Below, piece after piece: positions 37,967-47,910 of a DNA stretch of 64,000 nt. The translations under genes and the position numbers were made by a program. Location: assembly GCF_002860405.1 (NCBI RefSeq), contig NZ_NMWV01000005.1:186001-250000 (forward strand), in the 5' to 3' direction. Position 1 is the stretch's first letter. Every line of letters starts with the position of its first letter. The DNA comes from Bifidobacterium imperatoris. GTDB taxonomy: Bacteria; Actinomycetota; Actinomycetes; Actinomycetales; Bifidobacteriaceae. The notes beneath the pieces were generated by a model. The model was given only the letters and a program-made list of their open reading frames with translations. It made no database searches and was not told the DNA's origin.

Positions 37967-38566
37967 ATGGCATCGGATTTTTGGCTGATTGCAGGATTGG
38001 GCAACCCCGGTAAAAAGTATGAAGGCACCCGTCACAACATGGGCTTCATGGTGACGGATGTGCTGGCCGAACGGTGGACGGTGAACTTCGCCGACCACAA
38101 GGGCTTGGCCATACTCGGCAAAAGCACGATGAATCTTGATGGCCGCACGGTGAAGTTCTTTCTCGCCAAGCCTCTGACCTATATGAACGAGTCCGGCAAC
38201 GCCGTAGCTTCCATCGCGGCCTATTACCAGATTGAGCCGGATCGTATCGTTGTGATTCACGATGACATGGACTTGGAATTCGGCCGTATCAAGGTCAAGT
38301 CCGGCGGCTCCGCGGGTGGACACAACGGCATTAAATCCATCGACCGTTCGCTGGGCACGCCCAAATACGCGCGCGTGCGTATGGGTGTCGGCCATGCCAA
38401 GCGTGGCCCCAACGCGCACGACAACACGGTGAACTGGGTGCTTGGCGGATTCGGTCCGGACCAGCGCAAACAGCTGCCGGACTTCCTGGCCGATGGCGCC
38501 GACGCCGCCGAAGACATCATTTTCCAGGGACTCGCCAAGACTCAGGAGAAGTTCAATGGCCGCTGA
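37967..38566 (+). CDS. pth: Peptidyl-tRNA hydrolase
   Basis: Frees peptidyl-tRNA dropped from ribosomes. 199 residues. LIAGLGNPGKKYEGTRHNMGF carries N13 and the catalytic H23; the catalytic Asp lies in IHDDMDLEFGRIKVKSGGSAGGHNGIKS. ATG follows TTGAAGGAGAAAC. Its 3' end overlaps the mfd start by 11 bases; the pth-mfd neighbourhood is common in actinobacteria. Confidence 0.96.
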   Translation: MASDFWLIAGLGNPGKKYEGTRHNMGFMVTDVLAERWTVNFADHKGLAILGKSTMNLDGRTVKFFLAKPLTYMNESGNAVASIAAYYQIEPDRIVVIHDDMDLEFGRIKVKSGGSAGGHNGIKSIDRSLGTPKYARVRMGVGHAKRGPNAHDNTVNWVLGGFGPDQRKQLPDFLADGADAAEDIIFQGLAKTQEKFNGR

Positions 38567-41500
38567 CGCCGCAAAGTCTGCCGACGCGTCCGCCATCGCT
38601 ATTGCGGCGGCGAACGGCCAGCCCATCGACGGCTCACTCGCAGGCGTATTGAGCGAACTGAACCACGATCGGAATTTTCAAGCCCTTGCATCCGGTGAGG
38701 TTGAGCCCAGCGAAAATGCCGCTGACCCTTCGCTGTTAGTCGGTATGCCGGAAGGTTTGCGTCCGGCACTGGTGGCTGCTATCGGGCAAGGAATGAACGG
38801 CAAACCCGGCAAGTCAGTGGTCATGGTTGTGGCTTCCGGACGCGAAGCCGAGGAAACCGTGGGCGCGTTGCGCTCCTGGTATGACGGCGACCCAAACGAC
38901 ATCGCCCAATTGGAAGCATGGGAGACCTTGCCTCATGAGCGTCTAAGCCCACGTGCGGACACGGTGGCCAGCCGTATGGCCGTATTCCGCCGCTTGAAGC
39001 ATCCGGATCCGGACAATCCGATGTTCGGTCCGATTCGCATCCTCGTGATGCCAATCCGCTCGCTGATTCAGCCAGTGGTCAAAGGCCTCGGCGACGTGGA
39101 ACCGTTGGTATTCACGGTAGGGGAGGAGCTCGCGCTCGACGAGGCCGCCAAACGACTCATCGAAAACGCCTACACACGCGTCGATCTGGTCATGGACCGA
39201 GGCGAATTCGCCGTGCGTGGAGGCATCCTCGACGTATTCCCGCCAACAGCCCCACACCCGGTGCGCATCGAATTTTTCGGCGATGAAATCGACACCATCA
39301 AGGAATTCCACGCCTCCGACCAGCGCACCTATGGCAAGGGTCTCAAGACCATTTGGGCCACTGCATGCCGTGAACTGCAATTGACCGACGCAGTGCGAAA
39401 GCGAGCCAAAGCGCTGATCGGCTCGATTCCCAATGCCGAAGACATGCTCGAATCCATCGCCAATGCCATTCCGGTCGAAGGCATGGAATCATTGATGCCC
39501 GCACTCGTGGATCATCTCGAGCCCGTGGGCTCTATGCTGCCTGAGCATGCCGTCATCGTGTTGAGCGATCCAGAAAAACTGCGTCGCTCGGCCGAAGACT
39601 TGGCTAAAACCGCCAACGAATTCCTAGCTGCCAGTTGGCATGTGGCCGCATCCGGCCACGGCGCAGGCGCACCCATCAGTTTCGATGAGGCCAGCTTCCT
39701 CGACTATGCGGAAACCATCAGTTCGCTCGAATACTCCGAACATGATGTGATTCGTTTGACCAGCTTCGGCGTGGATGCCACCCTGCCGGGTCATGTACAA
39801 CTCGACGCGCAGAATCCGGCTGAGTTCCGCGGTAACGAAACCAAGGCCGCACAAGGTATCGAGGGATTGATTGATGCCGGCTTCCAAGTAACCATTACTG
39901 CTGCCGCAGCTGGTACTTTGGCCAGACTCAAGCGCGCGATTAATACCACCGGTATCACTACGTTCGATTGCATCCGGTCCCAGGCAATCGATGGTTTTGT
40001 CGACAATGCCGCCAAAATCGCATTGCTCACCGAACGAGACCTGACCGGCCGCACATCGGCTGTGGCCGTGGCAAAAACGCCGAAACGTCGCCGTAAGGCC
40101 ATCGATTTGGTGGAGCTCAAGAAGGGCGATTATGTGGTGCATGAGCAGCACGGCATCGGCCGATTCGTGGAAATGCGCCAGCGTACCATCGGCACCGGTG
40201 CGAACCGCACCACCCGCGAATACTTGGTCATCGAATACGCGCCGTCCAAGCGAGGTGCGCCAGCGGATAAGTTGTTCATTCCCACCGACCAGCTCGACCA
40301 GGTCAGCAAATACATCGGCGCGGAAGCCCCGAAGCTCAACAAGCTCGGCGGATCGGACTGGGCGGCCACCAAAGCCAAAGCCCGCAAGCATGTGCACGAA
40401 ATCGCCGACGATCTGATTAAGCTGTATTCGGCCCGCCAGCGCGCGAAAGGCTTCGCGTTCAGCCCGGACACCCCGTGGCAGAAGGAACTGGAAGACGCGT
40501 TCCCATATCAGGAGACAGCCGATCAGCTCACCACTATTGACGAAGTTAAATCGGATATGGAAAAGCCGGTGCCGATGGACCGTCTGATCTGCGGCGACGT
40601 GGGCTTCGGCAAAACCGAAATCGCCGTGCGTGCGGCCTTCAAAGCCGTGCAGGATGGCAAGCAGGTAGCTGTGCTCGTGCCCACCACACTGCTCGTGCAG
40701 CAGCATTATGAGACGTTCACCGAGCGCTTTGAGGGGTTCCCGGTGGATGTGGCCGCTATGAGCCGATTCCAAACCACCAAGGAAATCAACGCCACCATCG
40801 AGGGGCTTGCCGCCGGCTCGGTGGATGTGGTCATCGGCACCCATAAGCTGCTGAATCCGAAAATCAAGTTCAAGGACCTGGGCCTCGTCATCATCGATGA
40901 GGAGCAGCGCTTCGGCGTGGAACACAAGGAAACGCTGAAGGCCCTGAGAACCAATGTGGACGTACTTTCCCTATCGGCAACGCCTATCCCGCGTACGCTT
41001 GAAATGGCGGTGACCGGCATTCGCGAAATGTCGACGCTGGCCACGCCTCCTGAGGACCGGCTGCCGGTGCTGACCTATGTGGGCGCCTACGAGGACGCGC
41101 AGGTCACCGCGGCTGTACGCCGCGAACTGCTGCGTGGTGGCCAGGTGTTCTACGTGCATAATCGTGTGCAGGACATCTCCCACATCGCCGATAAGATTCA
41201 CACACTCGTGCCTGAAGCGCGTGTGGGCATCGCGCACGGCAAAATGGGGGAGAAGCAGCTCGATCAGATTATCCGCGACTTCTGGCATCGTGACATCGAT
41301 GTGCTCGTATGCACCACCATCATCGAAACCGGTCTGGATATCTCCAACGCCAACACGCTGATCGTGGACCATGCCGACCGCTTCGGCCTTTCCCAATTGC
41401 ATCAGCTGCGTGGCCGTGTGGGCCGTGGCCGCGAACGTGCGTACGCCTACTTCCTGTATGACCCGACCAAACCGATGACCGAGCAGTCGCATGACCGACT

Positions 41501-42161
41501 CGCTACCATCGCGCAGAACACTGCATTGGGTTCCGGTTTTGATGTGGCCATGAAGGATTTGGAATTGCGCGGCACCGGCAACCTGCTGGGCGACGAACAG
41601 TCCGGTCATATCGAAGGCGTGGGTTTCGATCTCTACGTGCGCATGGTTTCCGAAGCCGTGGAGAAGTACAAGGAGCCGGAAGAGAACGTCGAACCAATCT
41701 CCGTGTCCGTAGACCTGCCGATTGAAGCATCCATTCCGGTGGATTACATCGATTCAGACAAGCTGCGTCTGGAGGCATACCGCAAGCTCGCTTCCGCTCG
41801 CAACGAGAACGATCTTAAAGATCTTCAAGAGGAACTCGCTGACCGTTACGGCAAGCCACCAGTCGAATTCGAGACTCTGTTCGATGTTGCCCGTCTCAAG
41901 TTCAAGGCCAGGAAACTCGGCATTTCGGAAATCCTCGCACAGTCCAACCGCGTGCGCGTTGGCCGTATCGATCCGCCGGAATCCATCCAAATGCGTATGG
42001 CGCGCATCTACAAAGGTGCCCAATACCGCCCGGTCACGCATCAGCTTTTTGTTCCTGCACCATTCAACGGGTCGCTCGGCCAGGGGCCAATGAGTTCCGA
42101 CCAGATTGTTCTATGGACCAACCAACTCCTTGACGATTTAGCATGGAGGCCACAACGATGA
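38556..42161 (+). CDS. mfd: Transcription-repair coupling factor Mfd
   Basis: 1201 residues. UvrB-like N-terminal region (about 1-450), the RNA-polymerase-interacting CarD-like domain with LKKGDYVVHEQHGIGRFVEM near 520-540, then the RecG-like translocase: Walker A GDVGFGKT at 680-687, DEEQ box from D781, SATPIPRTLEMA, and LRGRVGRGRERAYAY (motif VI). The TRCF domain closes the protein. ATG 38556 has CAGGAGAAG upstream inside pth. The stop overlaps the next gene. Confidence 0.97.
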   Translation: MAADAAKSADASAIAIAAANGQPIDGSLAGVLSELNHDRNFQALASGEVEPSENAADPSLLVGMPEGLRPALVAAIGQGMNGKPGKSVVMVVASGREAEETVGALRSWYDGDPNDIAQLEAWETLPHERLSPRADTVASRMAVFRRLKHPDPDNPMFGPIRILVMPIRSLIQPVVKGLGDVEPLVFTVGEELALDEAAKRLIENAYTRVDLVMDRGEFAVRGGILDVFPPTAPHPVRIEFFGDEIDTIKEFHASDQRTYGKGLKTIWATACRELQLTDAVRKRAKALIGSIPNAEDMLESIANAIPVEGMESLMPALVDHLEPVGSMLPEHAVIVLSDPEKLRRSAEDLAKTANEFLAASWHVAASGHGAGAPISFDEASFLDYAETISSLEYSEHDVIRLTSFGVDATLPGHVQLDAQNPAEFRGNETKAAQGIEGLIDAGFQVTITAAAAGTLARLKRAINTTGITTFDCIRSQAIDGFVDNAAKIALLTERDLTGRTSAVAVAKTPKRRRKAIDLVELKKGDYVVHEQHGIGRFVEMRQRTIGTGANRTTREYLVIEYAPSKRGAPADKLFIPTDQLDQVSKYIGAEAPKLNKLGGSDWAATKAKARKHVHEIADDLIKLYSARQRAKGFAFSPDTPWQKELEDAFPYQETADQLTTIDEVKSDMEKPVPMDRLICGDVGFGKTEIAVRAAFKAVQDGKQVAVLVPTTLLVQQHYETFTERFEGFPVDVAAMSRFQTTKEINATIEGLAAGSVDVVIGTHKLLNPKIKFKDLGLVIIDEEQRFGVEHKETLKALRTNVDVLSLSATPIPRTLEMAVTGIREMSTLATPPEDRLPVLTYVGAYEDAQVTAAVRRELLRGGQVFYVHNRVQDISHIADKIHTLVPEARVGIAHGKMGEKQLDQIIRDFWHRDIDVLVCTTIIETGLDISNANTLIVDHADRFGLSQLHQLRGRVGRGRERAYAYFLYDPTKPMTEQSHDRLATIAQNTALGSGFDVAMKDLELRGTGNLLGDEQSGHIEGVGFDLYVRMVSEAVEKYKEPEENVEPISVSVDLPIEASIPVDYIDSDKLRLEAYRKLASARNENDLKDLQEELADRYGKPPVEFETLFDVARLKFKARKLGISEILAQSNRVRVGRIDPPESIQMRMARIYKGAQYRPVTHQLFVPAPFNGSLGQGPMSSDQIVLWTNQLLDDLAWRPQR

Positions 42162-43054
42162 CATATCGGAACACGGCAACGCTTGCCGGTCATGAAATCC
42201 CACGTCTGGGCATGGGTACGATGGCGCTTGCGATTGAAGGACGTCCGGGAAACCGCGATGAAGCCATCGCAACAATCCATAGGGCCCTCGATCTCGGCGT
42301 ACGCTACCTGGATACTGCGTGGTCGTACTATCTGCCCAGCAAGCCGGGCACGGGAGAGCCGGAAGATATGGGCTACGGCGAATACTTGGTCCGTGATGCG
42401 CTCGCCAGCTGGCACGGCCCTCAAGATGAAGTGCTCGTGGCCACCAAAACCGGTTGGCTGCGCACCCTTGATGAGCAGGGTCATTATGGTTGGCAAGCTG
42501 ATGCCCGACCGGAAACCATGCTTGCCAACGCCAAGGAATCCGCTCGCCGTCTTGGCGTGGATACGCTCGATTTGCTGTACTCACACTGCAACGATCCGCA
42601 AGTGCCTTATGAGGAGCAGATGGAGGCATTGAAACAGCTGGTTGATGAAGGCGTTGCAAAAGCAGTAGGCATATCGCGAATCGACAGCAAAGACATCGAA
42701 ACCGCGCACAAGATTCTCGGGTCTAGGCTGGTTGCAGTACAGAACCAGTTCTCACCAGTGCATCGTGATCCGGAGCACACGATGGAAACCTGCGAAAAGC
42801 TTGGCTTGGCGTTCGTTTGTTGGTCACCGCTCGGGGGATTCCTTGACCCATTCAATGAGCATGTGTTCGACCGGTTTAAGGAAGTCGCTAAGGCACATGA
42901 CTGCTCGTATCAGCGGGTCACGCTTGCCTGGGAGCTCGCGCAATATCCGCATCTGTTTACTATTCCTTCAGCTCGCAATCCTCATGAGATCGAGGATTCA
43001 TTCCAAGCGGTAGCGCTGCATTTATCTCAAGATGAGCTCGAATACCTGAGCTGA
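42158..43054 (+). CDS. Aldo/keto reductase
   Basis: 298 residues with the AKR barrel and tetrad region: LDLGVRYLDTAWSYYL (Asp, Tyr), LVATKTGW (Lys) and LLYSHCNDPQVPYEEQMEALKQLVDEGVAKAVGIS (His). FTIPSARNPHEIEDSF near the end is the NADP-binding tail. Start 42158 sits in the ATGA overlap with mfd behind TGGAGGCC; an ATG five codons earlier is also possible. Substrate unknown. Confidence 0.88.
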   Translation: MTYRNTATLAGHEIPRLGMGTMALAIEGRPGNRDEAIATIHRALDLGVRYLDTAWSYYLPSKPGTGEPEDMGYGEYLVRDALASWHGPQDEVLVATKTGWLRTLDEQGHYGWQADARPETMLANAKESARRLGVDTLDLLYSHCNDPQVPYEEQMEALKQLVDEGVAKAVGISRIDSKDIETAHKILGSRLVAVQNQFSPVHRDPEHTMETCEKLGLAFVCWSPLGGFLDPFNEHVFDRFKEVAKAHDCSYQRVTLAWELAQYPHLFTIPSARNPHEIEDSFQAVALHLSQDELEYLS

Positions 43055-43233
43055 TTGATCCTTATTCAGGCATGCAGGCCGGTTCCTTTCCGGAAAAGCG
43101 TGCACAAAGTCGGCCTGTGATGGATGTATGAGGTTAGCGGTTGCTTGGGAGCTGAAGGCAACTGCTGTGAGCGGCATGAGGAATAGCTTGTTTGAGAGTG
43201 CAAGTTTGCAGCTGATGACATTGCACAGATAAA

Positions 43234-43247
43234 TGTGAGCGCTCACA
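43234..43247. promoter_or_regulatory. LacI-family operator (perfect palindrome) before eno
   Basis: TGTGAGCGCTCACA is a perfect 14-base palindrome with the central CG expected for LacI-family repressors, 89 bases before eno. In bifidobacteria the LacI-type regulators AraQ and MalR1 are known to control central carbon genes, and this site fits such control of enolase. Which regulator binds, and whether it activates or represses, cannot be seen. Confidence 0.75.
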
Positions 43248-43326
43248 CTATTTTTGGGCGTGTCGTTCACAACGTCCACAAATCGCACTAGTCTTATGAC
43301 TGTCATTAGATACACAACCGTTTTAA

Positions 43327-44634
<1,308 letters not shown>

Positions 44635-44674
44635 ATTGAAACGCCTGTAAAGGCGTGATATTCCACTGATGCTC

Positions 44675-44716
44675 AATACCCGCTGCATTCGTCAAGTCGA
44701 ATGTGGCGGGTATTTT
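44675..44716 (+). terminator. Terminator of eno
   Basis: AATACCCGC-x-GCATTCG pairs with CGAATGTGGCGGGTATT (one bulge) with loop TCAAGT and is followed by TTCG. A smaller hairpin, ACGCC/GGCGT, lies before it at 44641-44656. Confidence 0.85.
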
Positions 44717-44724
44717 CGTGAAAC

Positions 44725-45279
44725 ATGAGTAAGTCGTCCCGCACCGAATCGAACGGTAATAAGAAATCGAAACGAAAGAGTGCCGCGGGGCCTATCGCAT
44801 TCTTTCTTTCGCTGTTTATTGTGGCGTTGGGTACTATCCAACTGGTCTCAACGTTCCATACATATGCGCTGAATCTCGCAGAGCTGAATGGTTTGAAGCG
44901 TGAGGAAGCATCATTGGTGGCAAAGAAGCAGGAGCTTGAAAATAACATCAAACGGTGGAATGACAAGGCTTACGTCACTGCTCAAGCTCGCGAACGACTT
45001 GGATTCGTATTCCCGGATGAACAAGCCGTGCAGGTGCTTCATCCTGAAGCGGTAACCGGTACGGATGCGCAGGAGGAGGATTCATCCACCAACCAGAGCA
45101 CTACCAAAAAGGTGTTGCCTTGGTATAGCGAGCTCGCCTATTCCTTCAAAAAAGCCGATGAGCCGGTGACTGACAAATCATCATCCAAAAATGATTCCGC
45201 GGACTCGTCTTCGCAAAAGAATCAACAGGATTCACAAAATAACGGACAGAACACCACAGGGGAGGGAACCCAACAGTGA
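44725..45279 (+). CDS. Septum formation initiator family protein (DivIC/FtsB-like)
   Basis: 184 residues: basic N-tail, one transmembrane helix (about 23-44), a short coiled coil (50-78) and the family's RWNDKAYVTAQARERLGFVFPDE. The rest (from ~105) is Ser/Asn/Gln-rich and low-complexity, likely a spacer in the wall. FtsB/DivIC bridges FtsL/FtsQ in the divisome. The eno-divIC-DUF501-ppx order is the mycobacterial Rv1023-Rv1026 order. ATG 44725 stands right after the eno terminator. Confidence 0.88.
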   Translation: MSKSSRTESNGNKKSKRKSAAGPIAFFLSLFIVALGTIQLVSTFHTYALNLAELNGLKREEASLVAKKQELENNIKRWNDKAYVTAQARERLGFVFPDEQAVQVLHPEAVTGTDAQEEDSSTNQSTTKKVLPWYSELAYSFKKADEPVTDKSSSKNDSADSSSQKNQQDSQNNGQNTTGEGTQQ

Positions 45280-45839
45280 CCAACGACATCAACGCCAAGG
45301 CATTGTCTCTAGTTGACACCGTATTAGCGCAGCCGGCTACCGAGCAGGATATTGAGCTGGTGCAGCAGCAGCTTGGTCGTTATCCGCGAGGCATGGTGGC
45401 GGTGGGAGCACGCTGCGTATGCGGTCGCCCGCTTGCAGTGGTGACCCGCCCGGTGCTGCCCGGTGGCATTCCTTTCCCTACTACCTGCTATTTGACTGGT
45501 CCGGAAGCGGTAAAAGCCGCATCTCATGTAGAAGCGGCTGGTGTGATGCAGCAGTACAACGAGATGCTCGGTGAAGATGAGGAATTGAAGGCCGCCTATG
45601 AACAGGCGCATCAGCTATATCTGGCATTCCGTCATGAACTGGCCACTCGTTTGGGCGATAGCGAAGAGCATATCGAAGGTACATCCGCTGGCGGCATGCC
45701 TGTGCGCGTTAAGTGTCTGCATGCGCTTCTGGCGCAAAGTCTGATTATGGGGCAGGGTGCCAATCCGATTGGTGATTTGGTACTGGAGCGTGTCAAAGAC
45801 GAATTCGACCCTGCTGTTTGCCGTTGCACCGTGTTGTGA
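45276..45839 (+). CDS. DUF501 family protein
   Basis: 187 residues. RYPRGMVAVGARCVCGRPLAVVTRPVLPGGIPFPTTCYLTGPEAVKAASHVEAAGVM is the characteristic start, and the tail GNPIGDLVLERVKDEFDPAVCRCTVL-type end is also as in the family, with a CxC. Function unknown in all species. It overlaps divIC by four bases and is 17 bases from ppx. Confidence 0.9.
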   Translation: MTNDINAKALSLVDTVLAQPATEQDIELVQQQLGRYPRGMVAVGARCVCGRPLAVVTRPVLPGGIPFPTTCYLTGPEAVKAASHVEAAGVMQQYNEMLGEDEELKAAYEQAHQLYLAFRHELATRLGDSEEHIEGTSAGGMPVRVKCLHALLAQSLIMGQGANPIGDLVLERVKDEFDPAVCRCTVL

Positions 45840-45856
45840 GATACGAGGAGAAGAAC

Positions 45857-46858
45857 ATGAGCAAGGATTCCGTAACCGTTGCCGGCATTGATTGCGGCAC
45901 GAATTCCATTCGTCTGAAGGTAGCGCGCGTGGATGCCAATGGCATGCATGAGGTGGTGCCGCGTATTCTCAGGGTGATTCGCCTCGGACAAGACGTGGAC
46001 AAGACCCATCGCTTCGCCGATGAGGCACTGGAACGCGCTTACGTGGCCGCACGTGAATTCGCCGACGTGCTTGCCGAGCATCCGGTGGACGGCCTGCGTT
46101 TTGTGGCCACCTCCGCCACTCGAGACGCGGAGAACCGTGAGGAATTCGAAGATGGCATCGAGAAGATTCTCGGTGTACGTCCTGAAGTAATTCCCGGCAC
46201 AGAGGAGGCTGATCTGAGTTTCCTTGGCGCCACCTCGGTAGTGAACCGTGATGATTTGGAAGCCCCCTATTTGGTGGTGGATCTGGGCGGCGGCTCGACC
46301 GAGCTGGTTATCGGCGGCGATGGCATCACCGCACCAACCACCCAGGTGCAGGGCGCATTCTCAATGAATATCGGTTCAGTGCGAATGACCGAACGTCATT
46401 TGAAGAACGATCCGCCTACCGATGAAGAGATTGCTCAAGCCATTGCCGACATCGATGAACATATCGATGAAGCATTCCAGCATGTGGATGCTGGCAAAGC
46501 TCGCACCATCATCGGCGTGTCCGGTACCGTAACCACGATGACCGCACTAGCCATCGGACTGAAGGAATACGACCACAGCGTGGTCGACGGATACCGTTTG
46601 GGACTTGAAGAGGCTTATGCGATTGATGACAAGTTCCTGAAGATGACGCGCGCCGAACGCCGCGAGTACAAGACCATTCATCCCGGCCGTATCGATGTGG
46701 TCGGCGGTGGCGCTGTGGTATGGAATCGCGTACTTGCCAAAGTCAGCGAAGCAGCCGAACAAGATCATGGCACGCCTATCAACTCCTATGTGGCTAGTGA
46801 ACATGGTCTCTTGGACGGCATCGTCCTCGATTACGGTCGCCGACTGCTCGCACAATAA
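45857..46858 (+). CDS. ppx: Ppx/GppA phosphatase family protein (exopolyphosphatase-like)
   Basis: 333 residues of the actin-like ASKHA fold: phosphate-1 loop AGIDCGTNSIRLKV, FVATSATRDAENREEF, and phosphate-2 VVDLGGGSTELVIGG. It may hydrolyse polyphosphate or pppGpp; the short form without a C-terminal HD domain resembles Mtb Ppx1/Ppx2. Start 45857 is preceded by ACGAGGAGAAGAAC. A tRNA on the opposite strand follows 10 bases after. Confidence 0.9.
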   Translation: MSKDSVTVAGIDCGTNSIRLKVARVDANGMHEVVPRILRVIRLGQDVDKTHRFADEALERAYVAAREFADVLAEHPVDGLRFVATSATRDAENREEFEDGIEKILGVRPEVIPGTEEADLSFLGATSVVNRDDLEAPYLVVDLGGGSTELVIGGDGITAPTTQVQGAFSMNIGSVRMTERHLKNDPPTDEEIAQAIADIDEHIDEAFQHVDAGKARTIIGVSGTVTTMTALAIGLKEYDHSVVDGYRLGLEEAYAIDDKFLKMTRAERREYKTIHPGRIDVVGGGAVVWNRVLAKVSEAAEQDHGTPINSYVASEHGLLDGIVLDYGRRLLAQ

Positions 46859-46868
46859 GGTGCCAAGG

Positions 46869-46947
46869 TGCCTCCGATGGGACTCGAACCCACAAGCCGA
46901 AGCGATCGATTTTAAGTCGACTGCGTATACCATTTCGCCACGGAGGC
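46869..46947 (-). tRNA. tRNA-Leu (anticodon UAA)
   Basis: On the minus strand GCCTCCG (5' acceptor) pairs with CGGAGGC, discriminator A. The anticodon arm GTCGA-CTTAAAA-TCGAT gives anticodon TAA, the T-arm is GTGGG-TTCGAGT-CCCAT, and the short class-II variable hairpin GC-TTCG-GC is as in leucine tRNAs. CCA is not encoded. It reads toward the convergent ppx gene. Confidence 0.95.
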
Positions 46948-47006
46948 GTTGGGTAAACCAACCGTACTATTGTACGTCACCCCGAGACGGATATGGCTTG
47001 CGGGTC

Positions 47007-47074
47007 GCTGAGCTTTGCTCAGCCGTCGCGACATAGTCGCTCCCTTCGCCTACGGACAGCCCACTGGGCTGTCC
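47007..47074. repeat. Cluster of three short hairpins
   Basis: GCTGAGC-TTT-GCTCAGC (47007-47023), GCGAC-ATA-GTCGC (47028-47040) and GGACAGCCC-ACT-GGGCTGTCC (47054-47074): three perfect stems of 7, 5 and 9 bases, each with a 3-base loop. The 267-base gap between tRNA-Leu and the next gene otherwise has no recognised gene. It resembles a REP/BIME-type extragenic repeat. Confidence 0.65.
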
Positions 47075-47214
47075 GCTTCACGGTTTAGCACATCGGAGAC
47101 ACCCAACTGGTATTCCCTAACAGGCCTTCTCTTGGATAGAGGCACCTTCTCGAAACATTCCCTCGTTACCCTGTTCTTCGTTGTATCGGACGTTTGATGA
47201 AACGAGGGATTCCT

Positions 47215-47808
47215 ATGGCCTCACGTTGGACCGCAGTTGATCGAGTCGAACAAGGTGCTTTGTCCACAATGTTCGCCCAAGCCGTGATTGTTGGCACTGC
47301 GCTCACTGTTGGAGCCATCGCCTGCTCAGGATTCTATCTGACCATGATTGCCGACCCCACCACCAATGCTCCGGTGGTGGCTTTAGTGCCGTGGATGACC
47401 GTGACCGTGCTTATCGCCGCCATTTTCACGTATGTCGTTGGTTTTGCGCTCTTGTGGTGCGCTGAAGCATTCACCAACCGTATGAAGGATAAATTCAAGC
47501 CGTGGGCGTATGCCGTCATCGGACTTATCGGCTATGGCATTTGGGGCATGTTCGTGATGAGCTCCACCATGAACTCGCTCAATCAATCACTCAACGGCGT
47601 TGTGCTCGCCAACTCGGATATTGCCGCACTGACCGTCAACTATGCAGTCTTCGGCTTCATCGCATTCCTGCTGGCTCAAGCCTATGGCACTAAACTGGCA
47701 ACCAAGAAGCCGGTCGCATTCGCATTGCTGGCAGTGCAAGTGGTGTTGGCGGTACTTGGCATCATCGTGATGGTGATGATTTTCGGCCAGCTGCCTTCCT
47801 CGAAGTAA
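47215..47808 (+). CDS. Four-helix membrane protein of unknown function
   Basis: 197 residues with about four hydrophobic helices (starting near 20, 58, 100 and 165) and short polar loops; VDRVEQGALSTMFAQAVIVGTALTVG opens the protein. No domain recognised. Start 47215 follows AACGAGGGATTCCT; a start six codons earlier (47197) is also in frame. It appears to be a single-gene unit. Confidence 0.65.
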   Translation: MASRWTAVDRVEQGALSTMFAQAVIVGTALTVGAIACSGFYLTMIADPTTNAPVVALVPWMTVTVLIAAIFTYVVGFALLWCAEAFTNRMKDKFKPWAYAVIGLIGYGIWGMFVMSSTMNSLNQSLNGVVLANSDIAALTVNYAVFGFIAFLLAQAYGTKLATKKPVAFALLAVQVVLAVLGIIVMVMIFGQLPSSK

Positions 47809-47910
47809 ACAAACGCCCTATTCGGATCTGTTGCGCTGCCGCATCCACACCATGAGCATCTGTCATAGGATGGTGTAGCGCGATAAGCAACACAGCCAAA
47901 AGGAGCAATC

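Noticed and set aside
47015..47197. Small open reading in the tRNA-Leu downstream gap
   Set aside because: It spans the hairpin cluster, has no ribosome site and no similarity I recognise.
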